In this document: positions 26,301 to 32,837 of the stretch, piece by piece | How positions within the stretch are numbered: the stretch's first letter is position 1 | How the letters are laid out: each line of letters starts with the position of its first letter | Origin: Allotamlana fucoidanivorans | GTDB lineage: Bacteria; Bacteroidota; Bacteroidia; Flavobacteriales; Flavobacteriaceae | Direction: 5' to 3' | NCBI RefSeq assembly: GCF_006265225.1 | Contig: NZ_VDCS01000012.1 | Coordinates: 124,001 to 188,000, forward strand | DNA: 64,000 nucleotides | Position numbers and translations under genes: made by a program | Notes under the pieces: model-generated | Told to the model about the DNA's origin: nothing | Databases searched by the model: none | The model's input: only the letters and a program-made list of their open reading frames with translations

Positions 26301-26632
26301 CATGGACAAAACCCTCAATAGCACTTTGTAATCAAAATAGTTATTCAAATGCGGAAATATTTTCACATGCCTACAAGTCATTGAATTTAGGTACATTAGT
26401 TGGGGTGCCGACATTTGGAGCTGTAATTTCAACAGGAGGCGTGACCTTAATAGATGGTTCGTATGTAAGAATGCCTTTTAGAGGTTGGTATGTAAAAGAT
26501 TCTGGCATGAATATGGAATTAGGGCCTGCTCAACCAGATATCTTGGTTGATAACAATCCTGATGATAAAGCCAACGGTGAAGATTCGCAGCTGAAAAAAG
26601 CTGTGGAAACCTTGTTAAGCGAAATAAAATAG
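23390..26632 (+). CDS. Tricorn-like S41 peptidase with WD40-like beta-propeller, PDZ and C-terminal protease domains
   Basis: 1080 residues from ATG 23390, which gives a good signal peptide (FVAVFSLFVSLSVAQ); an upstream in-frame start inside the previous gene would spoil it. Residues about 25-530 carry PD40/TolB-type propeller repeats (SPDG, WSPDSKWLAY, WSPDGRKLMFSSNRN). A Lys/Glu-rich low-complexity linker lies at about 535-590. A C1-type helical region, a PDZ domain (FLGLEVEPTKTG... region) and an S41 core follow, with IDVRFNGGGWT and NQNSYSNAEIF, the latter holding the probable nucleophilic Ser. Tricorn enzymes degrade peptides; the secreted bacterial forms are of unknown substrate. The Nramp-like gene follows after 7 nt. 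Confidence 0.88.
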   Translation: MKLNIIFVAVFSLFVSLSVAQTPLINAPAISPDGQHIAFNYQGDIWTALIDGSNTRRLTIHEAYDTNPIWSYDGKQIAFQSDRYGNDDIYTIPAKGGLPKRLTFHSAPDNITDYTKNGDILFSTRRNFAQVEREAEIHIVNEKGGTPYRFLNAVGLQATMSPNGKIIAFVRGTCRMEREAYQGPANRDIWVYHIQNDTYSKITTYNGNDFYPQWANDHTIYFQSSRSGKYNVHKVEVDDNGTKKGTVSQISNFTNMGIFSFQISRNGNDIIMVKGNKVYTYNVSSKKQNKINIDITSDYRFNPVSHKSFSSGVQDIAVSPNGKLAALEVRGELFIRETDKDKKRTVNVSKSAYRDRNAVWLNDSTLLFVSDRGGQNDIYLVKSNDKNQSNLFKTLKHKIERVTKTTESESSLKLAPNGKQMAFVRGRGKLIVADISDSGKLTNEKVLLNGWDTPSGISWSPDSKWLAYNLSDLDFNGEIYIHRADNTQKPVNISMHPKQDRSPVWSPDGRKLMFSSNRNNSDYDVWFTWLRQEDWEKTTQDWEENDEEKPKPKIKKEASKKEKKNTEKEDKDEDVDVIIDFEDIHERQVQVTSFVGGEFGQLFSKDSETIYYTTGNGGRGDAKVPSDLYKIKWNGKSKKEITSNDSKPSNLVVNSDFSKIYLTKGKGSLSSVSFSNDKSENLSFTARMNIDYHAESKQIFEEAWTAIRDGFYDPNFHGQNWTKLREIYEPLALGASTRSDFQNMFNWMLGQINASHMGLYGTETREQLEREYTGFLGLEVEPTKTGSLKVIAVVPNMPGDRSSSKVLLGDEILGVNGSQLTKDLNVYSLLEGTANQRIYLEVKRAGETLDIVIRPKSSNRNENYKAWVKERQRLTEKYSNGQLGYIHIQGMNWTSFERFERELTAAGLGKKGIVIDVRFNGGGWTTDYLMAVLNVKQHAYTVPRGAAKYLEKEHTKFKEHYPFSERLPLAAWTKPSIALCNQNSYSNAEIFSHAYKSLNLGTLVGVPTFGAVISTGGVTLIDGSYVRMPFRGWYVKDSGMNMELGPAQPDILVDNNPDDKANGEDSQLKKAVETLLSEIK

Positions 26633-26639
26633 TACCTTT

Positions 26640-27872
26640 TTGATAAAAAAATGGTTTAAAAATATGGGACCAGGCCCTTTGGTAGCTGCAGCTTTCATAG
26701 GGCCAGGAACTGTTACAGTATGTACACTGGCAGGTGTAGGTTTTGGTTACACACTGTTGTGGGCTATGGTACTCTCTATTTTGGCGACTATTGTTTTACA
26801 AGAAATGGCTGCAAGATTGGGTATTGTTGCTCAAAAAGGACTGTCTGAAATTATTCGCACAGAAATACAGCATCCTATTATCAAGTTGTTTGTTGTACTC
26901 CTTATTTTATCGGCTATAGTTATTGGAAATGCAGCTTATCAAGCTGGAAACATAAGTGGTGGTGTTTTAGGGTTAGAGACTGTTCTAGAACATCAAAATA
27001 TTACCGTTAACAACCTGACTATTAATCCGCTAAATATTATTCTTGGAGTGTGTGCGTTTGCGCTTTTATACTTGGGAAACTACAAAGTATTAGAAAAAGT
27101 TTTAATAAGTTTAGTGCTTTTAATGAGCTTATCTTTTTTATATACAGCCATAGTTACTAAACCCAATATAGTAGAGGTACTTCAAGGTGCTTTGATACCA
27201 ATATTTCCCGAAGGAAGCTTATTAACTATTATTGCCTTGATTGGCACTACGGTGGTACCATACAATTTGTTTTTACATGCATCATTAGTTAAAGAAAAGT
27301 GGCACAGTGAAAAGGATTTAAAGTGGGCTAGAAGAGATACCGTTTTGTCGGTAATTTTAGGAGGAATAGTGTCCATATGTATTATTGTTTCTGCCACTGC
27401 AATTCAGGCAACTGAAATTAACAATGCAACAGATTTAGCTAAAGGGCTTGAACCTTTGTATGGTTCATATGCCAAATATTTTTTAGGAATTGGTTTGTTT
27501 GCAGCAGGTATTACCAGTGCTATAACAGCGCCACTGGCGGCAGCTTATGTAGCTACAGGTTGCTTGGGGTGGGCAAGACATATGAAAGGATTTCAATTTA
27601 GAATGGTGTGGATGGGTGTTTTGTTATTAGGTGTTTGTATTTCCTCTTTAGGTATTAATCCCATAGAAATTATAAAATTTGCACAAGTAGCTAACGGTAT
27701 TTTATTACCTGTAATCGTTGGATTTTTAATTTGGATTATGAATAAGCATTCTGTCTTAGGCCTTTATAAAAACAAGCTATGGCAAAATATTTTGGGAGGT
27801 TTTATTTTAATTTTTAGTATCTTTCTTTCCATGGCTACGTTAAACAAAGTTCTCGGCCTAAATATATTTTAA
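26640..27872 (+). CDS. Nramp-family transporter lacking the metal-binding motifs (YcsG-like)
   Basis: 410 residues, about eleven membrane helices, homologous to Nramp by GPG and helix pattern. Canonical metal ligands are gone. TM1 should read DPGN but is GPGT (residues 21-24), and TM6 should have a Met and MPHN but reads VVPYN (205-209). A manganese or iron role is therefore doubtful. The gene lies 1 nt upstream of pxpA, as in Bacillus subtilis where the Nramp-like ycsG neighbours ycsF(pxpA)/kipI/kipA, so import of 5-oxoproline, an amino acid or another metabolite is a reasonable inference. The start is uncertain: TTG 26640 keeps the usual amphipathic N-terminus, while ATG 26664 (MGPGPL) is the first ATG. 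Confidence 0.8.
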   Translation: MIKKWFKNMGPGPLVAAAFIGPGTVTVCTLAGVGFGYTLLWAMVLSILATIVLQEMAARLGIVAQKGLSEIIRTEIQHPIIKLFVVLLILSAIVIGNAAYQAGNISGGVLGLETVLEHQNITVNNLTINPLNIILGVCAFALLYLGNYKVLEKVLISLVLLMSLSFLYTAIVTKPNIVEVLQGALIPIFPEGSLLTIIALIGTTVVPYNLFLHASLVKEKWHSEKDLKWARRDTVLSVILGGIVSICIIVSATAIQATEINNATDLAKGLEPLYGSYAKYFLGIGLFAAGITSAITAPLAAAYVATGCLGWARHMKGFQFRMVWMGVLLLGVCISSLGINPIEIIKFAQVANGILLPVIVGFLIWIMNKHSVLGLYKNKLWQNILGGFILIFSIFLSMATLNKVLGLNIF

Positions 27873-27873
27873 C

Positions 27874-28611
27874 ATGAATAAATACATTGACATTAATGTA
27901 GATGTAGGGGAAGGCTTAGGTAATGAATCTGAAATAATGCCTTTAATATCTTCTTGCAATATAGCTTGCGGAGGGCATGCTGGTGATGCTAAAACGATGA
28001 AAACAATGGTAGCTCTGGCAAAATCGAATAATGTTAAAATAGGAGCACACCCATCTTTTCCTGATAAAGAGAATTTTGGAAGAAAAATAATGAACATGCC
28101 TTGTGTGGCCTTGTATACCACTATAGAACATCAAATTAAATGCTTGTTAAAAGAGTTGGAAGATGTTCATTTACAATTACATCACGTAAAACCTCATGGA
28201 GCTTTATATAATTTGGCTACAATTGATGAAAAAACGGCTAAGGTTATTATAGAGGTAATGAAAGGACTTATGACCAGAGCTAAACTCTATGTGCCTTACA
28301 ACTCTGTAATAGCTAAATTGGCTGTAGAACATAATATTCCTGTGATGTATGAAGCTTTTGCAGATAGAAACTATAATGATGATTTAACCTTAGTATCAAG
28401 AACAGTGTCTAATGCCGTAATAGAAGATGCAGATGAATTGTATGAGCATGTGTTTAGAGTTGCTACCTCAGGACGCGTAAGAACAATATCAGGACATTTA
28501 GAACGCATAGAAGCTGAAACATTTTGTGTTCATGGCGATAACCCCAATGCTGTGTACTTAATTTCCAATCTCACGAAGCGCTTAATAGAAGCAGGCTTTC
28601 AAATTTGCTAA
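27874..28611 (+). CDS. pxpA: 5-oxoprolinase subunit A (PxpA, LamB/YcsF family)
   Basis: 245 residues, typical length. IDINVDVGEGLGNE at the N-terminus and SCNIACGGHAGD are the family signature, with IGAHPSFPDKENFGR and VKPHGALYN further on. With PxpB and PxpC it forms the ATP-dependent 5-oxoprolinase that opens 5-oxo-L-proline to glutamate, a repair route for spontaneously formed oxoproline. Order pxpA-pxpB-pxpC with minimal gaps is conserved; the Nramp-like gene directly precedes it. Confidence 0.93.
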   Translation: MNKYIDINVDVGEGLGNESEIMPLISSCNIACGGHAGDAKTMKTMVALAKSNNVKIGAHPSFPDKENFGRKIMNMPCVALYTTIEHQIKCLLKELEDVHLQLHHVKPHGALYNLATIDEKTAKVIIEVMKGLMTRAKLYVPYNSVIAKLAVEHNIPVMYEAFADRNYNDDLTLVSRTVSNAVIEDADELYEHVFRVATSGRVRTISGHLERIEAETFCVHGDNPNAVYLISNLTKRLIEAGFQIC

Positions 28612-28615
28612 TTGA

Positions 28616-29347
28616 ATGCACTATCATATAGTATACAAACGCTTTGGTGATCGCGCCATATTAATTGAATGGCCCAAGGAAATTAGCACGTCAATTTTGA
28701 GAGATATACTTAATTTTAAAGAAAAACTAAGCATTGATCTTCATAAAGATATTTTAGAAACACGATCTGCTTATAATAGTTTGTTAGTGGTGTATAACAA
28801 GGTTATTACATCTTTTAAAGAAACTTGTAACACATTAACCTGTATCTATAAACAAGCAGGTAGTTTGCCAAAACAGAAGTCAACCCTTTGGAAAATTCCA
28901 GTATGTTATGATTTCAGTTTTGGTTTAGATTTACGGGATATGGCTAAAGCTAAACAAATGTCTGTTTCAAATATTATTGAACATCATACCGCTGCCATTT
29001 ATACGGTATATTTCTTAGGGTTTTTACCTGGCTTTATGTATTTAGGAGGATTGGATAAAGTATTAAAGATGCCCAGAAAATCCATGCCAAGAATGAAAAT
29101 TGAAAAAGGAGCGGTAGCAATAGGCGGTGATCAAACGGGGGTTTATCCTATGGAAAGTCCTGGAGGATGGAATATTATAGGTAATACCCCAATTAACTTT
29201 TTTAACGTTGCTAATTCAGAACCTTGTTTTGTAAATGCGGGTGATACAATAAAATTTTATGCTGTGTCACAGGAAGAATATAATGATATAAAAGTGTTGG
29301 TTCAAGCAGGCGTGTATCAGTTAACAAGTAAGATGATAGATGATTGA
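28616..29347 (+). CDS. pxpB: 5-oxoprolinase subunit B (PxpB, KipI-like)
   Basis: 243 residues. YKRFGDRAILIEW at the start, the central VCYDFSFGLDLRDMA and the FLPGFMYLGGLD and IPR/ESPGGWNIIGNTP motifs match the allophanate-hydrolase-subunit-1/KipI family. It forms a complex with PxpC that activates 5-oxoproline with ATP. ATG 28616 lies 4 nt after the pxpA stop; its end overlaps pxpC by 8 nt, indicating coupled translation. Confidence 0.92.
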   Translation: MHYHIVYKRFGDRAILIEWPKEISTSILRDILNFKEKLSIDLHKDILETRSAYNSLLVVYNKVITSFKETCNTLTCIYKQAGSLPKQKSTLWKIPVCYDFSFGLDLRDMAKAKQMSVSNIIEHHTAAIYTVYFLGFLPGFMYLGGLDKVLKMPRKSMPRMKIEKGAVAIGGDQTGVYPMESPGGWNIIGNTPINFFNVANSEPCFVNAGDTIKFYAVSQEEYNDIKVLVQAGVYQLTSKMIDD

Positions 29348-30191
29348 AGTGTTGCATTCTGGGTTTTATACCTCCATTCAAGATTTAGGAAGAACAGGGG
29401 TTCAAAAATACGGTGTTCCATATTCAGGTGTGATGGATAAACGAGCCGCTATGTTGGCAAACGCGCTTTTAGGAAATAACATAAACGAAGCGGTTTTAGA
29501 AATAACCTTAATGGGACCAAAGCTCCAATTTAATGGAGAAACAGCTCTGGTAATTTCAGGAGGAGATATGAGTCCTAAATTAAATGGTAACCCTGTTCAA
29601 AATAATCACTTTATTTCAGTTAATCAAGGGGATATACTTTCTTTTGGACCATTGAAAACCGGTTGCAGAAGTTATTTAGCGGTTTCAGGCGGAATACATT
29701 CTGAAAACATTATGGCTAGTAAAAGCATGTATCAAGGTATTACGAAAGCCATTAGTTTAAAAAAGGGAGATGTCGTTAAGGTTTCAAAGCAAGTATTCCA
29801 AAGAAAGAAGCATTTTGCTCATTTGCGCTTTGATGACACTTATATAACTTCTGAAGTTTTAGACGTTTTTAAAGGTCCAGAATTCGATTTGCTTTCACCC
29901 GAACAACAGCAAAAACTTCAAAATGATATGTTTTCTATTTCAAACGCTAATAATAGGATGGCTTATCAACTCAATGAGCACATAAAAAATGATATAGAGC
30001 CTATTATAACGTCTTCGGTGCTTCCTGGTACGGTGCAGTTAACACCTTCAGGTAAACTTATTGTTTTGATGCGTGATTGTCAAACCACAGGAGGATACCC
30101 TCGCGTTTTGCAGTTAAAAGATTCAGCTATTGATGTATTGGCTCAAAAAAAGACAGGAGACTCTTTGTTGTTTAAGTTGATTACTCTTTAA
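29340..30191 (+). CDS. pxpC: 5-oxoprolinase subunit C (PxpC, KipA-like)
   Basis: 283 residues, allophanate-hydrolase-subunit-2/KipA family: VLHSGFYTSIQDLGRTG, GVPYSGVMDKRAA, LEITLMGPKL, SYLAVSGGI and DCQTTGGYPRV are family landmarks. Completes the PxpABC enzyme. The last gene of the operon; it converges on deoD across 71 nt with no convincing terminator. Confidence 0.92.
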   Translation: MIEVLHSGFYTSIQDLGRTGVQKYGVPYSGVMDKRAAMLANALLGNNINEAVLEITLMGPKLQFNGETALVISGGDMSPKLNGNPVQNNHFISVNQGDILSFGPLKTGCRSYLAVSGGIHSENIMASKSMYQGITKAISLKKGDVVKVSKQVFQRKKHFAHLRFDDTYITSEVLDVFKGPEFDLLSPEQQQKLQNDMFSISNANNRMAYQLNEHIKNDIEPIITSSVLPGTVQLTPSGKLIVLMRDCQTTGGYPRVLQLKDSAIDVLAQKKTGDSLLFKLITL

Positions 30192-30262
30192 GGTAGCTTC
30201 CGTAAATGGCAGTTTTTAAGAAACTTACATTATAATAGAGAGAATACTATACCATTTTTATA

Positions 30263-30961
30263 TCAACCCAACTCTAAAGCGATTTCAACCATCTCTTTAA
30301 AGGTGGTTTCTCGTTCTTGACTGGTAGTGCGTTCTCCTGTAACCAAAGAATCGGAAATAGTTAAAATTGAAAGGGCATTTACATTGTGTTTAGCGGCCAC
30401 AGTATACAGGCCTGCAGATTCCATTTCAACACACAGCACACCAAATTTTGACCATTTTTTATAGGAATCAAAATCATCGGCATAAAATTCATCCGATGTA
30501 AAAACGTTACCAGCTTTAACAGGGATATTCTTGCTTCTAGCCGTATCTACAGCTTTTTGAAATAAATTAAAATTAGCAGTGGGCGCATAATCTGCGCCAC
30601 CAAAACGTCTGGCATTTAGTCCAGAATTGGATGATGCGGCCATAGCCAAAACAATATCTCGTATTTTTACATCTTTTTGGTAAGAGCCTGCACTTCCTAC
30701 TCTAATGAGGTTTTTTACCTTATATTCGGTGATTAACTCATGCGCATAAATAGAAATAGATGGTACGCCCATACCAGTACCCATAACAGATATTCTTTGT
30801 CCTTTGTACGCTCCTGTATACCCAAACATGTTTCTAACTTTATTGAAACATGTTGCGTTGTTTAAATAGGTTTCTGCTATCCATTTTGCTCTTAGGGGGT
30901 CGCCAGGTAGTAAAATGGTTTCTGCTATGTCTCCTTTCTTTGCTTCTATATGAATACTCAT
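30263..30961 (-). CDS. deoD: Purine-nucleoside phosphorylase, DeoD type
   Basis: 232 residues, the size of hexameric Deo[14 protein letters not shown] (phosphate site), [22 protein letters not shown], and [14 protein letters not shown] with TISDSL (catalytic Asp) are all present. It splits purine (deoxy)nucleosides to base and (deoxy)ribose-1-phosphate. Encoded 8 nt downstream of deoC on the same strand, so the two form a deoxynucleoside-salvage operon. Confidence 0.95.
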   Translation of the reverse strand: MSIHIEAKKGDIAETILLPGDPLRAKWIAETYLNNATCFNKVRNMFGYTGAYKGQRISVMGTGMGVPSISIYAHELITEYKVKNLIRVGSAGSYQKDVKIRDIVLAMAASSNSGLNARRFGGADYAPTANFNLFQKAVDTARSKNIPVKAGNVFTSDEFYADDFDSYKKWSKFGVLCVEMESAGLYTVAAKHNVNALSILTISDSLVTGERTTSQERETTFKEMVEIALELG

Positions 30962-30969
30962 AGGTTATT

Positions 30970-31635
30970 TTAATAGTTTGAATCTGATGTTTTTCCTGAA
31001 ATAATGGCAATACCTGAAGATGTTCCAAGCCGATGAACCCCTAAATTGATATATTTTAAAGCAGTTTGTGCGTCTCTAATGCCTCCTGATGCTTTAATTT
31101 TAGTGGTACCTTCTATAGCCGACTTCATTAGGGTAATGTCTTTTTCTGAAGCGCCTCGTGTGCCAAATCCAGTAGAGGTTTTTATAAAGTCTGCACCCGC
31201 TTCAATGGCTAGCTCACTTGCTTTTATAATGTCATCATCTTCTAAATAGCATGTTTCAAGAATCACTTTTAAGGTTTTGTTAGGCATGATATCTTTTACC
31301 GATTTGATATCATTTAATACGCCTTGGTAATCTTTACTTTTAAGCCAACCCACATTTAATACCATATCAATTTCCTCGGCGCCATTTTCTATGGCATCTA
31401 TGGTTTCAGAAACTTTTGAAACCGTGCTCATAGCTCCCAAAGGAAATCCTATAACGGCACAGACTTTTACTTCGCTGCGTTCTAAGTTGGCTTTTGCTAA
31501 CGAAACATAGCAACTATTAACACAAACAGAGAAGAAGCCAAATTGTTTGGCTTCTTCGCATAATTGAATAATATCTTGTTTTGTAGCGGTTGCTTTAAGT
31601 AAAGTATGGTCTATAAATTTGTTGAATGGACTCAT
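30970..31635 (-). CDS. deoC: Deoxyribose-phosphate aldolase
   Basis: 221 residues, full length. Catalytic residues are intact: Asp90 in EEIDMVLNVG, Schiff-base Lys152 in FIKTSTGF and Lys181 in KIKASGGI, corresponding to E. coli D102, K167 and K201. It cleaves deoxyribose-5-phosphate to glyceraldehyde-3-phosphate and acetaldehyde. Upstream of deoD in one operon. A second deoC homologue, with lost catalytic residues, lies 152 nt upstream. Confidence 0.95.
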   Translation of the reverse strand: MSPFNKFIDHTLLKATATKQDIIQLCEEAKQFGFFSVCVNSCYVSLAKANLERSEVKVCAVIGFPLGAMSTVSKVSETIDAIENGAEEIDMVLNVGWLKSKDYQGVLNDIKSVKDIMPNKTLKVILETCYLEDDDIIKASELAIEAGADFIKTSTGFGTRGASEKDITLMKSAIEGTTKIKASGGIRDAQTALKYINLGVHRLGTSSGIAIISGKTSDSNY

Positions 31636-31787
31636 GTGTTACCCTTTTTTATATTGACAATCTAAAATTAAGAGTCGAAATATAGTATTATAGACTCCTT
31701 TTCAAAGATATTAAGTATTATTTGTTTAAACTACTTTAAAACATGGTTTAATCAAACATTATAAGGGTAAATTAGGGTAGCGGTCAT

Positions 31788-32510
31788 TTATTGATATACC
31801 TTTTCAACCTCTAAGAGTGTGCTGTTTTCTAGGTATTGTTTATAGACTTTATTATTTCTTAATTGTCTTAAATTATTAATGGGTTTGATGATGGTTGAAA
31901 TTCCAACTCTATCGGCGCCATTTTCCAGATACTTCAAGATGGTTTCAAGGTCATCAATATCGCCAGTGGCTTTAATACTGATATTATCTCGAACTGTTTT
32001 TTTTATGATTTTAACAGCGGTTAAGGTAGCACCACCTTTTGAAAATCCTGTTGATGTTTCAATGTAATCAGCCTTGGCATCTAAACAGATTTCGCAAACT
32101 TTTATGATTTCATTTTTATTAAGTTCAGAAATCTCTATAATGACTTTAAGCGGGATGTTTCCAATAGCTAATTTAACATCTGTAATGTCTTTTAAAATAG
32201 AAACGTAATTTCTACTCTTCAATAAACCAAGGTTTACGACCATGCTAATTTCATCAGCACCATAATCAATAGCTTCTTTTGCTTCAAATATTTTTGTGCT
32301 TGTTGTTGCTGCTCCTAAAGGAAATCCAACAACAGTAGAAATTTTAATGTCTGAATCCGTGATAAGCTGTTTTGCTAAAGGAACGTAGCAACTGCTCACA
32401 CAAATACTATGAAAGTTATATTTTATAGCTTCTTGGGCTAGGTTTATAATGTCACGTTCGGTTGTAGTTGCATGTAATAAGGTAAGGTCAATTTGTTTTG
32501 ATAGATTCAT
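31788..32510 (-). CDS. Deoxyribose-phosphate aldolase paralogue with mutated active site
   Basis: 240 residues, clearly homologous to the adjacent deoC over its whole length (VGFPLGAATTSTKI, YIETSTGFSKGG, VGISTIIKP). The Schiff-base Lys is Glu151 (GAA at 32060-32058), the Asp proton shuttle is Ser89 in DEISMVVN, and GGI after the second Lys is GDI; only Lys180 remains. The reading frame is uninterrupted and codons look normal, so this is not a recent pseudogene. It cannot be an ordinary aldolase; it may be a regulatory subunit, a binder of deoxyribose-5-phosphate, or have new chemistry. Likely arose by tandem duplication next to deoC. Confidence 0.85.
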   Translation of the reverse strand: MNLSKQIDLTLLHATTTERDIINLAQEAIKYNFHSICVSSCYVPLAKQLITDSDIKISTVVGFPLGAATTSTKIFEAKEAIDYGADEISMVVNLGLLKSRNYVSILKDITDVKLAIGNIPLKVIIEISELNKNEIIKVCEICLDAKADYIETSTGFSKGGATLTAVKIIKKTVRDNISIKATGDIDDLETILKYLENGADRVGISTIIKPINNLRQLRNNKVYKQYLENSTLLEVEKVYQ

Positions 32511-32601
32511 TGCTATTAATCAATAAGTTAGGGTTTATTAATTCAAAAAATGAGGAGATTAGGGATTCTCGCTCAAGGCTAAACTAAAGATAAAATGATA
32601 A

Positions 32602-32617
32602 AACACTTTAAAGTGTT
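32602..32617. promoter_or_regulatory. 16-bp perfect palindrome upstream of the deoC paralogue
   Basis: AACACTTTAAAGTGTT is a perfect palindrome about 92 nt upstream of the paralogue start. It is followed at once by GTTCGT...ACGAAC (32615-32634), another inverted pair. It may be an operator for the deo genes; no regulator is encoded nearby. The 327-nt gap 32511-32837 holds no gene. Confidence 0.35.
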
Positions 32618-32729
32618 CGTTTTTTTAGACGAACGGTAATATTAGCTTGCAGATTGTAGAATTAGTGGGAAATTCTTTTAAAATATCATGTTTTTTTATT
32701 AAATCATAAAAAAGAGGGGTTTAAAAACA

Positions 32730-32773
32730 AAAAAGCAATAATCTTCTTCATAATAAGAATCATATTGCTTTTT
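32730..32773. terminator. Hairpin with A- and T-flanks in the gap after clpB
   Basis: AAAAAGCAATA (32730-32740) pairs with TATTGCTTTTT (32763-32773) around a 22-nt loop. The A/T flanks would let it terminate in either direction; for the minus strand it would be a second terminator behind clpB. Confidence 0.5.
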
Positions 32774-32794
32774 CAACTAACCAACCAACTAAAA

Positions 32795-32827
32795 GACTAT
32801 TTGCAACAGATTTTGTTACAAATAGTC
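32795..32827 (-). terminator. Rho-independent terminator of clpB
   Basis: GACTATTTG (32795-32803) pairs with CAAATAGTC (32819-32827), with further inner pairing, 11 nt after the clpB stop codon. On the minus strand the stem is followed by TTTT. Confidence 0.7.
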
Positions 32828-32837
32828 AAAGTTTTTT

